A stretch of DNA of 64,000 nucleotides from Ralstonia sp. TCR112 (GTDB taxonomy: Bacteria; Pseudomonadota; Gammaproteobacteria; Burkholderiales; Burkholderiaceae): the NCBI RefSeq assembly GCF_007997035.1, contig NZ_VOSS01000001.1:112466-176465 (forward strand). The letters run 5' to 3'. The first letter of the stretch is position 1. Every line of letters begins with the position of its first letter. Below the pieces are notes generated by a model. That model was not told the DNA's origin. It worked only from the letters and a program-made list of their open reading frames with translations, and did no database searches. Below, one piece after another: positions 19,637 through 30,819 of the stretch. The position numbers were made by a program, and so were the translations under genes.

Positions 19637-20568
19637 GAAAGGCCGCACGGAAAGACGCCGAAGCACCGTGCCTGCCGCCGCAAAGCGCAGACGCGATCCA
19701 GCGCTTTTGCGACGCGCTATGGCTGGAGGATGGCCTCGCCCGCAATACGCTCGATGCGTACCGGCGCGACCTGACCCTCTACGCGCAGTGGCTCGCCGAG
19801 CGCAGCAAATCCATCGCCGAAACCGAAGACGGCGACCTGGCCGATTACTTCGCCGCACGCCATGCCGAGAGCCGCGCATCGTCCGCCAACCGGCGCCGCA
19901 CGGTGTTCAAGCGTTTCTTTCAATGGGCGTTGCGCGAGCACGTGGTGAGCACCGATCCGTCGCGCCTGCTGCCGACCGCCAAACAGCCGCCGCGCTTTCC
20001 GAAGACACTGTCCGAAACGCAAGTCGAGGCGCTCATCAACGCGCCCGATGTCGACACGCCGCTCGGCCTGCGCGACCGAGCGATGATCGAACTGATGTAT
20101 GCGAGCGGGCTCCGCGTGTCGGAAATCGTCGCGCTGAAAACGGTGGAAGTCGGCCTGAATGAAGGCGTGGTGCGCGTGGTTGGCGGCAAGGGCGGCAAGG
20201 ACCGCCTCGTGCCGTTCGGCGCCGAAGCGGGCGACTGGCTGCGGCGTTATCTGCGCGATGGCCGCACGGCGCTGCTCGGCGAGCGCACGGCTGACGCGCT
20301 GTTCGTCACCGCGCGCGGCGAAGGCATGACGCGCCAGGCGTTCTGGTATCTCATCAAACGCTATGCGCTGCTGGCTGATATTCACGCGCCGCTGTCGCCG
20401 CACACGTTGCGGCACGCGTTTGCCACGCACTTGCTCAACCACGGCGCAGACTTGCGCGTCGTGCAGATGCTGCTCGGCCACGCAGACATTTCCACCACGC
20501 AGATCTACACCCACGTCGCGCGCGAGCGTCTGCGCACACTGCATGCGCAGCACCATCCGCGCGGATAG
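19633..20568 (+). CDS. xerD: Site-specific tyrosine recombinase XerD
   Basis: XerD (311 residues) acts with XerC at dif to resolve chromosome dimers. N-terminal SAM-like core-binding domain (FCDALWLEDGLARNTLDAYRRDL region) and C-terminal catalytic domain with the R-K-H-R-H-Y set: MYASGLRVSE (Arg), VGGKGGKDR (Lys), SPHTLRHAFATHLLNHG (His-x-x-Arg), LLGHADISTTQIYTHV (His, Tyr). Length and motifs are standard. Translationally coupled to the upstream ogt by overlap. Confidence 0.95.
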   Translation: MRKAARKDAEAPCLPPQSADAIQRFCDALWLEDGLARNTLDAYRRDLTLYAQWLAERSKSIAETEDGDLADYFAARHAESRASSANRRRTVFKRFFQWALREHVVSTDPSRLLPTAKQPPRFPKTLSETQVEALINAPDVDTPLGLRDRAMIELMYASGLRVSEIVALKTVEVGLNEGVVRVVGGKGGKDRLVPFGAEAGDWLRRYLRDGRTALLGERTADALFVTARGEGMTRQAFWYLIKRYALLADIHAPLSPHTLRHAFATHLLNHGADLRVVQMLLGHADISTTQIYTHVARERLRTLHAQHHPRG

Positions 20569-20588
20569 CGATCGTTTCCCTGCCCCGT

Positions 20589-21080
20589 ATGAGCAAGTCC
20601 AAGCACGTTTCCGAGACACCCGCCACGCAGTTCCTCAAGGCACATGGCGTCGCTTTCACCGAGCACACCTACGACTATGTCGACAAGGGCGGCACGACCG
20701 AGTCTTCGCGCCAGCTTGGCGTCGATGAACACCACGTCGTCAAGACGCTGGTGATGGAAGACGAGCACGCCAAACCGCTGATCGTGCTGATGCACGGCGA
20801 TTGCTCGGTCTCCACCAAGAACCTCGCGCGCCAGACCGGGCGCAAGAACGTGCAGCCGTGCAAGCCCGAGGTGGCGCAGCGGCACAGCGGCTACCTGGTG
20901 GGCGGCACGTCGCCGTTTGGCCTGCGCAAGGCGATGCCGGTGTATGTGGAAGCGAGCGTGCTGGAACTGGAGCGCATCTACATCAACGGCGGCAGGCGCG
21001 GCTTTCTCGTCAGCATCGCGCCCAGCGTGCTGACCACCGTGCTGAACGCGCAGCCCGTCAACTGTGCAAACCCCGATTGA
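20589..21080 (+). CDS. ybaK: Cys-tRNA(Pro) deacylase YbaK
   Basis: A 163-residue YbaK/EbsC-type protein that hydrolyses Cys-tRNA(Pro), the mischarged product of ProRS. Key segments are SETPATQFLKAHGVAF, the KTLVMEDEHAK motif with the conserved lysine, CSVSTKNLARQTGRKNVQPCKPE, and the G-G-T-SPFG loop (GYLVGGTSPFGLRKAMPVYV), all diagnostic. It follows xerD by 20 bp. Confidence 0.93.
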   Translation: MSKSKHVSETPATQFLKAHGVAFTEHTYDYVDKGGTTESSRQLGVDEHHVVKTLVMEDEHAKPLIVLMHGDCSVSTKNLARQTGRKNVQPCKPEVAQRHSGYLVGGTSPFGLRKAMPVYVEASVLELERIYINGGRRGFLVSIAPSVLTTVLNAQPVNCANPD

Positions 21081-21117
21081 AACGAACGCGGCGGCCGGGG
21101 CACCCTACGCGGCACGC

Positions 21118-21123
21118 TACAAT
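21118..21123 (+). promoter_or_regulatory. Candidate -10 hexamer for plsY
   Basis: TACAAT lies 27 bp upstream of the plsY ATG in the short gap after ybaK. No clear -35 is visible at the right spacing. Confidence 0.35.
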
Positions 21124-21150
21124 CCCGCAGCCTGATTTCACCGATTTCCT

Positions 21151-21774
21151 ATGTCCCCAGTCGTCGCAACCGTCATTTTTGCCGTGGCCGCCTACCTGAT
21201 CGGCTCGATCTCGTTTGCCGTGGTGGTGAGCCGCGCGATGGGTCTGGCAGACCCGCGCACCTACGGCTCGGGCAACCCCGGCGCCACCAACGTGCTGCGC
21301 TCGGGCAACAAGAAGGCGGCTGTCCTCACGCTGCTCGGCGATGCGGCCAAGGGCTGGCTGGCAGTGTGGCTGGCGCAATGGCTGGCCGCGCGCTTTGGCG
21401 TGGACGAAACCGGCATCGCGCTGGTGGTGATCGCCGTGTTCCTGGGTCACCTGTTTCCGGTGTTCCACCGCTTTGAGGGCGGCAAGGGCGTGGCCACGGC
21501 GGCAGGCATTCTGCTCGCGCTGAACGTGTGGCTCGGGCTGGCCACGCTGGCCACGTGGCTCATCATCGCCGTGTTCTTCCGTTATTCATCGTTGGCGGCG
21601 CTGGTCTCGGCGGTGTTCGCGCCGTTCTTCTACGTGCTGATGAACGGCTTCGACTGGATTGCCGGGGCGGTTGCGTTGATGGCGGTACTGCTCATCGCGC
21701 GCCACCGCGCCAATATCGCCAAGCTGCTCGCCGGCAAGGAAAGCCGCATCGGCGAGAAGAAAAAAGCGGCCTAA
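21151..21774 (+). CDS. plsY: Glycerol-3-phosphate acyltransferase PlsY
   Basis: A 207-residue inner-membrane enzyme that transfers acyl groups from acyl-phosphate to glycerol-3-phosphate, the first step of phospholipid synthesis. The three conserved loops are visible: [14 protein letters not shown] with [33 protein letters not shown], and the late FRYSSLAAL / [13 protein letters not shown] motif. Five to seven hydrophobic stretches. The stop overlaps by three bases the stop of the convergent AraC-type regulator. Confidence 0.96.
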   Translation: MSPVVATVIFAVAAYLIGSISFAVVVSRAMGLADPRTYGSGNPGATNVLRSGNKKAAVLTLLGDAAKGWLAVWLAQWLAARFGVDETGIALVVIAVFLGHLFPVFHRFEGGKGVATAAGILLALNVWLGLATLATWLIIAVFFRYSSLAALVSAVFAPFFYVLMNGFDWIAGAVALMAVLLIARHRANIAKLLAGKESRIGEKKKAA

Positions 21775-22787
21775 TTCCGCAGCTCCGCGCGCACCGAATG
21801 GGCGCGCCGATGCTCTCCCGGCGGCCGCCCCGTGTGCCGCCGGATCAATCGCCGGAAGGCAGACATGTCCTGATAGCCGCACTGCTCGGCGATCGCCGTC
21901 AGGCTCAGCGTGCTGACTTCGAGCAGGTGACACGCGCGCTCCACGCGCAACCGGTGCAGCAATTGCAACGGCGACATCCCCACCGTTTTCGCGAAATGCC
22001 GCAGCAGCGTCCGCTCGCTGGTTGAGGCCGCGGCCGCAAGTTTTTCCAGATCAAACGGTTCGTGCAGATGCTGCTGCAGGTAGCGCCGCGCGCGCAGCAC
22101 GACGCTGTCGCGAATGGCCGGTTTGCTGCGCAGCCAGATGCCGATCGCCTCGCCGCGCGAGGGGTGATCGAGCGCCGTATTGCCCAGCGTGCGAGCAAGC
22201 CGCGCATCTGCCAGTCGCGCGACCACGCGGTGCGTGAGCGCCACGCCATGCTCCATGGCGCGTGCGGTGATGACGTTGCCGCTGCTGACAATCGCCTGTG
22301 CCGGCACCACCTTCAGGCTGGGGAAATTGCCCTGCACCCACCCGGCGATCAGCCACGTGACGGTCAGGCGCTGCCCGGGCGGCAGCACGTCGGCCAACAT
22401 CGCCACACCCGTGAACGGCGACGCCACGAGCCGCCCTGCATGCAAATAACGGCGGATCGTGGCGCGCTCCGCTTCCAGCAGGGCCAGACGCTGCTCCAGC
22501 GTGCCGATGTGGTCGAAATGCAGCGGCGGGACGATCAACGCGTCGCCCAGCTGCGTGTCGTCTTGCGGCAGTGCGTCGCAACGGCAAGCGAGCGTTTCTG
22601 CAGTCGCCTGCCAACGCGCCGGGTCCCGCGCGACGAGGCGCCAGCCGAACACCGGCGCCTTGGCGGCATTGGCCCGCTTGCCGGCCTGCATGGAAGCCAG
22701 CGCATTGGCCACGCCAAGCGTGTCGGAAGCCGTGGCCAGCATAGAGAAACCGGCGTCAGGAAAGGTCAGCAAGTCGATTTTCGGCAT
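21771..22787 (-). CDS. GlxA family (DJ-1/PfpI + AraC) transcriptional regulator
   Basis: A 338-residue regulator with an N-terminal DJ-1/PfpI-like domain ([20 protein letters not shown]; no obvious catalytic cysteine use) and a C-terminal AraC DNA-binding domain with two helix-turn-helix motifs ([21 protein letters not shown] and [20 protein letters not shown] in separate parts, then [11 protein letters not shown]). GlxA-type regulators usually sense small metabolites. It is divergent from the AHL acylase gene with a 160-bp shared gap, which makes that gene a candidate target (inference). The frame is open well upstream but the ATG at 22787 marks the conserved start. Confidence 0.9.
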   Translation of the reverse strand: MPKIDLLTFPDAGFSMLATASDTLGVANALASMQAGKRANAAKAPVFGWRLVARDPARWQATAETLACRCDALPQDDTQLGDALIVPPLHFDHIGTLEQRLALLEAERATIRRYLHAGRLVASPFTGVAMLADVLPPGQRLTVTWLIAGWVQGNFPSLKVVPAQAIVSSGNVITARAMEHGVALTHRVVARLADARLARTLGNTALDHPSRGEAIGIWLRSKPAIRDSVVLRARRYLQQHLHEPFDLEKLAAAASTSERTLLRHFAKTVGMSPLQLLHRLRVERACHLLEVSTLSLTAIAEQCGYQDMSAFRRLIRRHTGRPPGEHRRAHSVRAELRN

Positions 22788-22947
22788 GCCGCAGTATAGG
22801 TCTGGGCGGCAATACGCGTGGCGATATTGCCCCGAATTCTGGCGGGAATACCTCTTTCGAATCAGACCCGCGCGATTGAGGATGCCGCGGTGGCTGCGCA
22901 CAGACGCAACCGCCCATAACAACATCGACATCAGGAGACAACGCACG

Positions 22948-25332
22948 ATGCAGCGATTCATGCAGGGATTCGCACGCGGCACGCTTGCCACGGCCGCGCT
23001 TGCGGCGCTGGCCGGCTGCGCAAGCACAGACAGCGGCTGGGCCACGCCTTCGGACACGGGCCTCTCGGCGCAAATCAGCCGCACCCGCTTTGGCATTCCA
23101 CACGTCCGCGCCAACGACTACGCGAGCCTCGGCTTCGGCATGGCCTACGCCTATGCGCAGGACAACGTCTGTCTGCTGGCCGACCAGGTCGTCACTGTCA
23201 ACGGCGAACGTTCGAAGACGTTCGGGCCGGACGGCACGGTCGTGGTGTCGTTCAAGCCGGTGCCTAACACGCAAGCCGACGCGTTCTTCAAGGGCGCATT
23301 CGACGAGGCTGGCCTGCGCGCCGGCTATGCACAGATGTCGCCCGAGGCGCGTGAACTGCTGCGCGGCTACATCGCCGGCTACAACCGCTATCTGAAAGAC
23401 ACGCCGGCCGCCAGCCGTCCGGCCGCTTGCCGCAATGCCGATTGGGTGCGCCCGCTCACGGTGGCCGACATGATGCGGATGGGCGAAGAGAAAGCCATTC
23501 AGGCGAGCGCGGGCGCCATGCTGCAAAGCATCGTCGCAGCGCAGCCGCCGGGGGGCGCACCAGCATCGGCGGTCATTCCACCGCATGCCGTCGACACCGC
23601 CGCGCTTGACCGCGATCTGCAGCTGCGCGACATGCCGATCGGCTCCAACGGTTGGGCCTTCGGCAAGGCCGCCACAGACAACGGCCGCGGTGTACTGCTC
23701 GGCAACCCGCATTTCCCGTGGACGACCACCAACCGCTTCTACCAGGTCCACCTGACGGTGCCGGGCAAGCTGGACGTGATGGGCGCGTCGATTGCCGCCT
23801 TCCCCGTCGTCAGCATCGGCTTCAACAAAGACGTGGCGTGGACGCACACCGTCTCCACGGGCCGCCGCTTCACGCTGTTCGAACTGAAGCTTGCCGAGGG
23901 TGACCCGACCACCTACCTGATCGACGGCAAGCCGCACAAGATGACCACGCGCACCGTCGCCTTTGACGTGAAGCTGCCGGACGGCCGCATCGAGCGCCGC
24001 ACGCACACCTTCTACAACACGGTGTACGGGCCGGTGCTGTCGATGCCCGCCGGCGGCATGCCCTGGACCTCGCAGAAGGCCTACACGCTGCGCGACGTCA
24101 ATCGCAACAACACGCGCTCCATCGATACGTGGCTGCATATCGCGCAGGCCAAGGATGTGGCGGGTATCCGGCAGGCCATCGGCAATCTCGGCATTCCCTG
24201 GGTGAACACGATCGCCACCGACCGCAACGGCCGCGCGCTGTTTGCCGATGTGTCGACCACGCCCGACGTGTCGACTGAAGCGCTCAAGCGCTGCGCACCG
24301 TCGCCGCTCGCAGACAAGCTCTTCAAGGGCGTGGGCCTCGTGCTGCTCGACGGTTCACGCAGCGCGTGCAACTGGCAGGTGGATCCGGCATCGCCGGTGC
24401 CAGGCTTGGTAGCGCCTGCACGCATGCCCGTGCTGGAGCGCGATGACTACGTCGCCAACAGCAACGACAGCTCGTGGCTGACCAACCCGGCGCAGAAGCT
24501 GACCGGCTTCTCGCCGGTGATGGGCTCGACCGACGTGCCGCAACGCCTGCGCACCCGCATCGGCATCATCGAAATCGAGCGCCGCCTCGCCGGGACAGAC
24601 GGCCTGCCCGGCAACAAGGTGAATCTGCCGAACCTGCAGGCGATGATCTTCCGGAATGCCAACCTCGCCGGCCACCTCGTGCGTGACGATCTGCTGACCG
24701 CCTGCAAAGCCACGGCAAACCTCGACGCCGACGTGCGCGACGGTTGCGCTGCCCTGGCGCAATGGAACCTCACGGACAACGTCGACGCGCGCGCCGCGCA
24801 TGTGTTCCGCGAGTTCTGGATGCGTGCCAAGGACATCCCACATGTCTACGCCGTCGACTTTGACCCGGCCGATCCGATCCACACGCCGCGCAGCCTGCGC
24901 ATGAGCGATGCAGCTGTGCGCACGGCCGTGTTCAAGGCGTTGAAGGATGCCGTGGGCGCCGTCCGCACCGCCGGCTTTGCGCTCGACGCACCGCTGGGGA
25001 CTGTGCAGGCAGCACATGCGCCGGGCGGTGACATCGCCCTGCACGGCGGCGAGGAGTACGAAGGCGTGCTGAACAAGCTGCAAAGCACGCCGATCGGGCC
25101 GAAAGGCTTGCAGGTGTATTTCGGCACGAGCTACATTCAGACCGTCACGTTTGACGATCAGGGCCCGGTGGCGGATGCGCTTCTGACCTACGGTGAATCG
25201 ACCGACGCGGCCTCGCCGCATGCGTTCGACCAGATGCGCGAGTTTTCGGCCAAGCGCTGGAACCGGCTGCCGTTCTCGGAAGCCGCCATCGCCGCCGATC
25301 CGGCACTGAAGGTGACCAAGCTGTCGCAGTGA
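22948..25332 (+). CDS. aiiD: Acyl-homoserine-lactone acylase (AiiD-like, penicillin acylase family)
   Basis: A 794-residue N-terminal nucleophile hydrolase precursor that would cleave the amide of acyl-homoserine lactones, quenching quorum signals, or related lipopeptides such as aculeacin. The N-terminus has a lipobox-like LAALAGC (C24), then the alpha-subunit, and the autocleavage site G232-S233 in IGSNGWAFG, where Ser233 becomes the beta-subunit nucleophile; GNPHFPW and the later VSIGFNKDVAWTHTVS are family landmarks. The length is that remembered for Ralstonia AiiD (794). The ATG at 22948 has an AGGAGA site. Penicillin-type substrates are possible but less likely. Divergent from a GlxA-type regulator. 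Confidence 0.88.
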   Translation: MQRFMQGFARGTLATAALAALAGCASTDSGWATPSDTGLSAQISRTRFGIPHVRANDYASLGFGMAYAYAQDNVCLLADQVVTVNGERSKTFGPDGTVVVSFKPVPNTQADAFFKGAFDEAGLRAGYAQMSPEARELLRGYIAGYNRYLKDTPAASRPAACRNADWVRPLTVADMMRMGEEKAIQASAGAMLQSIVAAQPPGGAPASAVIPPHAVDTAALDRDLQLRDMPIGSNGWAFGKAATDNGRGVLLGNPHFPWTTTNRFYQVHLTVPGKLDVMGASIAAFPVVSIGFNKDVAWTHTVSTGRRFTLFELKLAEGDPTTYLIDGKPHKMTTRTVAFDVKLPDGRIERRTHTFYNTVYGPVLSMPAGGMPWTSQKAYTLRDVNRNNTRSIDTWLHIAQAKDVAGIRQAIGNLGIPWVNTIATDRNGRALFADVSTTPDVSTEALKRCAPSPLADKLFKGVGLVLLDGSRSACNWQVDPASPVPGLVAPARMPVLERDDYVANSNDSSWLTNPAQKLTGFSPVMGSTDVPQRLRTRIGIIEIERRLAGTDGLPGNKVNLPNLQAMIFRNANLAGHLVRDDLLTACKATANLDADVRDGCAALAQWNLTDNVDARAAHVFREFWMRAKDIPHVYAVDFDPADPIHTPRSLRMSDAAVRTAVFKALKDAVGAVRTAGFALDAPLGTVQAAHAPGGDIALHGGEEYEGVLNKLQSTPIGPKGLQVYFGTSYIQTVTFDDQGPVADALLTYGESTDAASPHAFDQMREFSAKRWNRLPFSEAAIAADPALKVTKLSQ

Positions 25333-25351
25333 AGTTTTGCCACTGCAAATG

Positions 25352-25379
25352 CAAACGCCCCGCTCGTGCGGGCGTTTTG
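25352..25379. terminator. Bidirectional terminator between aiiD and yajQ
   Basis: Arms AAACGCCC (25353-25360) and GGGCGTTT (25370-25377) with an inner CGC/GCG extension and TTTT tail, between two convergent genes. Confidence 0.75.
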
Positions 25380-25397
25380 CCTGGAAGCGTGGCGGGT

Positions 25398-25883
25398 TCA
25401 GTCGCGGAAGTTGTTGAAATCCAGCGGCGTGTCGGTCACTTCCTTGCGCAGCATGGCAATCACGCTTTGCAGGTCATCGCGCTTGGCGCCGGTCACGCGC
25501 ACCGCGTCGCCTTGGATGCTCGCCTGCACCTTGATCTTGCTGTCCTTGATCGTCTTGACGATCTTCTTGGCCAGGTCACCCGAAACGCCCTTCTTGATCT
25601 TGACGACCTGCTTCATCTTGTCGCCGCCGATCTTTTGCTTGTCCTGGTAGTCCAGGAAGCGCACGTCGACGTTGCGCTTGGCAAGCTTGTTCATCAGCAC
25701 GTCGTTGACCTGACCGATCTTGAAATCGTCGTCGGCAAACAGCGTGAGTTCCTGCTCTTTGTGCTCGACGCGGGAGTCGGAGCCCTTGAAGTCGAATCGC
25801 GTCGAAATTTCTTTGTTGGCCTGTTCCACGGCGTTCTTCACTTCCACCATGTTGGCTTCGCATACCACGTCAAACGACGGCAT
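25398..25883 (-). CDS. yajQ: YajQ family nucleotide-binding (cyclic di-GMP) protein
   Basis: A 161-residue cytoplasmic protein starting [18 protein letters not shown] with [11 protein letters not shown], and ending [12 protein letters not shown], the invariant ends of the YajQ (UPF0234) family. Members bind cyclic di-GMP in Xanthomonas and Pseudomonas and affect virulence; this activity in the present protein is by homology only. The gene stands alone, divergent from murB and convergent with aiiD. Confidence 0.95.
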   Translation of the reverse strand: MPSFDVVCEANMVEVKNAVEQANKEISTRFDFKGSDSRVEHKEQELTLFADDDFKIGQVNDVLMNKLAKRNVDVRFLDYQDKQKIGGDKMKQVVKIKKGVSGDLAKKIVKTIKDSKIKVQASIQGDAVRVTGAKRDDLQSVIAMLRKEVTDTPLDFNNFRD

Positions 25884-25956
25884 CGTGTTCTCCTTGCAGA
25901 CTTGAATTCGGATTGCTGCGGCGCCTCTGTGCGGGGGCCGCGTGCGCCATGGCTTC

Positions 25957-25962
25957 TATAAT
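25957..25962 (+). promoter_or_regulatory. -10 hexamer for murB
   Basis: A perfect TATAAT 27 bp upstream of the chosen murB ATG. It falls inside a longer open frame beginning at 25942 and so argues for the internal ATG at 25990 as the true start. No strong -35 is seen. Confidence 0.55.
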
Positions 25963-25989
25963 CTCGGCTTTCCCAGCAGATTTGGCGCC

Positions 25990-27018
25990 ATGGCGTTGCT
26001 CGACACGCATTATCCCCTAGGCCAGCACAACACGTTCCGTTTCGAGGCCACTGCGCGCTATGCCGCCCACGTTCGCACGCCGGACGACATTCCCGCCGCG
26101 CTGGCCGACCCGCGCGTGCAGGGCTTGCCGGTGCTGGTGCTGGGCGGTGGCAGCAACGTCGTGCTCACGCGCGATTTCGAAGGCCTGGTGTTGCTGATGG
26201 AGATTCCGGGCATCGCCACCGGCCGAAGCATGGCCGATGGCCGCGCAGTCCACACCGTCACCGCAGGCGCCGGCGAATCGTGGCATGGCCTGGTCGCCCA
26301 CACGGTGGCGCATGGCTTGCCTGGGCTGGAAAACCTCGCGCTGATTCCCGGCACGGTGGGCGCCGCGCCCATCCAGAACATTGGCGCATACGGCGTCGAG
26401 ATCAAGGACCGGTTCCATTCGCTGCGCGCCTACGACCGCCACGCCGGCGAATTCGTCACCCTCACCGCCACCGAGTGCGCCTTCGGCTATCGCGACAGCG
26501 TCTTCAAGCGCAGCGGCGCCGATCGCTACGTCATTACCGAGGTCACCTTCGCCCTGCCGGTCGACTGGCAGCCCGACACGCATTACGCCGAACTCGCGCG
26601 CGAGCTGGCCGCGCAACACATCGCCAGCCCGACTGCGCAGGACATCTTCGACGCGGTAGTCGCCATCCGCCGCCGCAAGCTGCCCGACCCGGCCGAGATC
26701 GGCAACGCCGGCAGCTTCTTCAAGAACCCCATCGTCGATGCCGCCACGCGCGATGCCCTCGCCGAGCGTTTCCCGAATCTGGTCGGATATGTGCAGCCCG
26801 ACGGCACCTACAAGCTCGCCGCCGGCTGGTTGATCGATCAGTGCGGCTTCAAGGGCCGGCAGAGCGGCGCGGTTGGGGTGTATGAAAAACAGGCGCTGGT
26901 GCTGGTACATCGTGGCGGCGGCAGCGCGATCCAGTTGATGACGCTGGCGCGCGAAATCCAGGACGCGGTTCATGCGCGCTTTGGCGTGCGCATCGAACCT
27001 GAGCCGGTCGTGGTGTAA
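25990..27018 (+). CDS. murB: UDP-N-acetylenolpyruvoylglucosamine reductase
   Basis: MurB (342 residues), an FAD enzyme, reduces UDP-GlcNAc-enolpyruvate to UDP-MurNAc in peptidoglycan synthesis. Landmarks: [15 protein letters not shown] near the start, FAD-binding [34 protein letters not shown], the [11 protein letters not shown] stretch and NAGSFFKNP with the catalytic serine, and a C-terminal [17 protein letters not shown]. The start at ATG 25990 is favoured by the TATAAT just before it. The long C-terminal region (type I, E. coli-like) is present. Confidence 0.95.
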   Translation: MALLDTHYPLGQHNTFRFEATARYAAHVRTPDDIPAALADPRVQGLPVLVLGGGSNVVLTRDFEGLVLLMEIPGIATGRSMADGRAVHTVTAGAGESWHGLVAHTVAHGLPGLENLALIPGTVGAAPIQNIGAYGVEIKDRFHSLRAYDRHAGEFVTLTATECAFGYRDSVFKRSGADRYVITEVTFALPVDWQPDTHYAELARELAAQHIASPTAQDIFDAVVAIRRRKLPDPAEIGNAGSFFKNPIVDAATRDALAERFPNLVGYVQPDGTYKLAAGWLIDQCGFKGRQSGAVGVYEKQALVLVHRGGGSAIQLMTLAREIQDAVHARFGVRIEPEPVVV

Positions 27019-27166
27019 AGAGGCGGGCGGATGGGCGCGCTGGGCATCTTGCGCCACATCGCACGCCTCAAGATCCGGGCAGCACTCGCCTGACGTACCC
27101 GCGGTCGATCCAATGGCCTAAAATGGCTGGTTTGACCCCACGACCTCCCTTTTCGCATTCCATTTC

Positions 27167-28970
<1,804 letters not shown>

Positions 28971-28988
28971 CTGCCTGCCGCATCAAGG

Positions 28989-29028
28989 CAAAAAGGCCGC
29001 TCCGACGTCAATCGGAGCGGCCTTTTTT
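28989..29028. terminator. Bidirectional terminator between argG and argF
   Basis: Long hairpin with 13-base arms (28993-29005 and 29012-29024, AAGGCCGCTCCGA and its complement) flanked by A and T runs, between convergent argG and argF. Confidence 0.88.
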
Positions 29029-29056
29029 ATGCCTGCAGATTTGGGCGGCTACGCGC

Positions 29057-29983
29057 TCAATAACGACCGCAGAGCAGGTATTCCATCAGCGCCTTCTGCA
29101 CGTGCAGGCGGTTTTCCGCCTCGTCCCACACGACGCTCTGCTTGCCGTCGATGACGGCCGCTTCGACTTCCTCGCCGCGGTGTGCGGGCAGGCAGTGCAT
29201 GAACAGCGCATCGGGTTGTGCGCGCTGCATCATCGCCTCGGTGACCATCCAGTCGCCAAAGGCCTTCTTGCGGGCCTCGTTCTCGGCTTCGTAGCCCATG
29301 CTGGTCCACACGTCGGTGGTCACCAGATGCGCGCCGTCGCAGGCCTCGAGCGGACTTTCGAACACATGCACAAACGGCAAAGCGGAATCGGCCACCATGG
29401 CCGGATCCAGCTGATAGCCCTTCGGCGCAGAAAAATGGAAGCGGAAACCGAGGATCTCAGCCGCCTGGATCCACGTGTAGGCCATGTTGTTGGCATCACC
29501 CACCCAGGTGACGGTCTTGCCCTTGATCGGGCCGCGGTGCTCGATGAAGGTGAAGATGTCGGCCAGCACCTGGCACGGGTGGTATTCGTTGGTCAGCCCG
29601 TTGATGACCGGCACGCGCGAATGCGCGGCAAAACGTTCGATGATCTCCTGCCCGAAGGTGCGGATCATGATGATGTCGGTCATGCGGGAGATGACCTGCG
29701 CGGCGTCTTCGATCGGCTCACCGCGCCCCAGCTGGGAATCGCGCGTGTTCAGGAAGACCGCGTGGCCGCCGAGCTGGTGAATGCCGGCTTCGAACGACAG
29801 GCGCGTACGCGTGGAATTCTTCTCGAAGATCATGGCCAGCGTGCGGTCGTGCAGCGGATGCCACGTCTCGTAGTTCTTGAACTTGGCCTTGAGGATCGCG
29901 GAACGGTCCAGCAGGTATTCGTACTCTTCCAGCGAAAAGTCCTTGAACTGCAGGTAGTGCTTGATCGAGCTTGGTGGGTTCAT
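29057..29983 (-). CDS. argF: Ornithine carbamoyltransferase
   Basis: ArgF (308 residues) makes citrulline from ornithine and carbamoyl phosphate. Motifs: carbamoyl-phosphate loop KNSTRTRLSFE, NGLTNEYHPCQVLAD, the ornithine loop region and FMHCLPAHRGEEV near the C-terminus. The start MNPPSSIKHYLQFKDFS at 29981-29983 matches betaproteobacterial OTCs; the further upstream frame overlaps the structured leader. No clear Shine-Dalgarno sequence precedes the ATG; a hairpin ends about 9 bp before it. Confidence 0.96.
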   Translation of the reverse strand: MNPPSSIKHYLQFKDFSLEEYEYLLDRSAILKAKFKNYETWHPLHDRTLAMIFEKNSTRTRLSFEAGIHQLGGHAVFLNTRDSQLGRGEPIEDAAQVISRMTDIIMIRTFGQEIIERFAAHSRVPVINGLTNEYHPCQVLADIFTFIEHRGPIKGKTVTWVGDANNMAYTWIQAAEILGFRFHFSAPKGYQLDPAMVADSALPFVHVFESPLEACDGAHLVTTDVWTSMGYEAENEARKKAFGDWMVTEAMMQRAQPDALFMHCLPAHRGEEVEAAVIDGKQSVVWDEAENRLHVQKALMEYLLCGRY

Positions 29984-30071
29984 AAAACAACGAAGGCGGC
30001 CTGCAGATGACGCACCGGGAACATCCCGTGGCACGTCGCCCTAGCCGCCTTGCCTGTTGAAGATTCAGGCC

Positions 30072-30077
30072 ATCATA
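30072..30077 (-). promoter_or_regulatory. Candidate -10 of argF
   Basis: Minus-strand TATGAT, 88 bp upstream of the argF start codon and just upstream of the leader hairpin, so the hairpin would be in the 5' untranslated region. Confidence 0.4.
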
Positions 30078-30169
30078 CGGGATCGCCACCCGTTTGGCGA
30101 GTTTCGCGCCTGCGCGGGCCGGCTACCACAAAGGCCCCGGTGAAAGGCCGATGAAAGTCTTATATAAGA

Positions 30170-30175
30170 TATAAT
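30170..30175 (+). promoter_or_regulatory. Candidate -10 for the DUF3579 gene
   Basis: A perfect TATAAT in a short AT-rich patch (TTATATAAGATATAATAC). The start codon is about 178 bp away, leaving a long untranslated leader. No good -35 is visible. Confidence 0.4.
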
Positions 30176-30352
30176 ACTGGCTGCCTCGGATGCCCCACCC
30201 GTCCGCACGCCGGCACGACGAGCCGGTCCGTCCGGTTCACGAATCGGCAACCAGGCAGGCGCATCATCCGCACCACAAGTGCACCCCGCTCGAACGTTGC
30301 GGCACCCGCACGGTCGAAGTCGTTTGCAAATCTCCACAGCCCCACGCAGTCC

Positions 30353-30676
30353 ATGGCAGCCAACCCTCGCCAATTCTTTATCCAGGGCGTCACCCGTGAC
30401 GGAAAGACCTTCCGCCCGAGCGACTGGGCCGACCGGCTGTGCGGTGTGATGGCGCAGTTCCGCCCCGCCGGTGATTCCGGAGATCCCCGCTTCACCTACT
30501 CCCCATATGTGCGCCCCGTCATGTCGGGCGGCATCCGCAGCGTGTTCGTCGACGAGCGTCTGCGCGACATCGAACCCAAGGCGCTGGATTTCGTGCTGAA
30601 CTTCGCGCACGACAACAACCTCCAGCTCGTGGAAGCCTGCATCCTGCCGGAAGGCGGCGCTGCAGCGAAAGCCTGA
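30353..30676 (+). CDS. DUF3579 domain-containing protein
   Basis: A 107-residue protein starting MAANPRQFFIQGVTRDGKTFRPSDWADRL (key part: FFIQGVTRDGKTFRPSDWA) and continuing YVRPVMSGGIRSVFVDERLRD, the typical DUF3579 sequence. The family occurs almost only in betaproteobacteria and sits between argF and rpsT, as here. Function unknown; no catalytic residues stand out. Soluble, no signal peptide. A terminator follows. Confidence 0.9.
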   Translation: MAANPRQFFIQGVTRDGKTFRPSDWADRLCGVMAQFRPAGDSGDPRFTYSPYVRPVMSGGIRSVFVDERLRDIEPKALDFVLNFAHDNNLQLVEACILPEGGAAAKA

Positions 30677-30731
30677 TCCCCAAGAACGCCGCTCGACGCA
30701 GCGCCTTGCACATTGCAGGCGCGCAGAATGC

Positions 30732-30762
30732 AAAAAGCCCGTCCGAAGACGGGCTTTTTTAT
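30732..30762. terminator. Bidirectional terminator between DUF3579 gene and rpsT
   Basis: Arms AGCCCGTC (30736-30743) and GACGGGCT (30748-30755), flanked by A and T runs, between convergent genes. Confidence 0.85.
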
Positions 30763-30819
30763 CGTCGGAGCGCAACGTTCGTGTCGCGCCATGCCGGCCC
30801 AGGCCGGCATCACCCGAAC

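Larger units (their letters stand above)
29984..30352. other. Divergent promoter region argF / DUF3579, with argF leader hairpin
   Basis: 369 bp without genes. On the argF side it holds a long-range hairpin (arms 29993-30000 AAGGCGGC and 30044-30051 GCCGCCTT, with inner stems GACG/CGTC and CGGGA/TCCCG) and, further up, a minus-strand TATGAT at 30072-30077. On the other side TATAAT occurs at 30170-30175, about 178 bp before the DUF3579 start, so that message would have a long leader. Confidence 0.6.
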
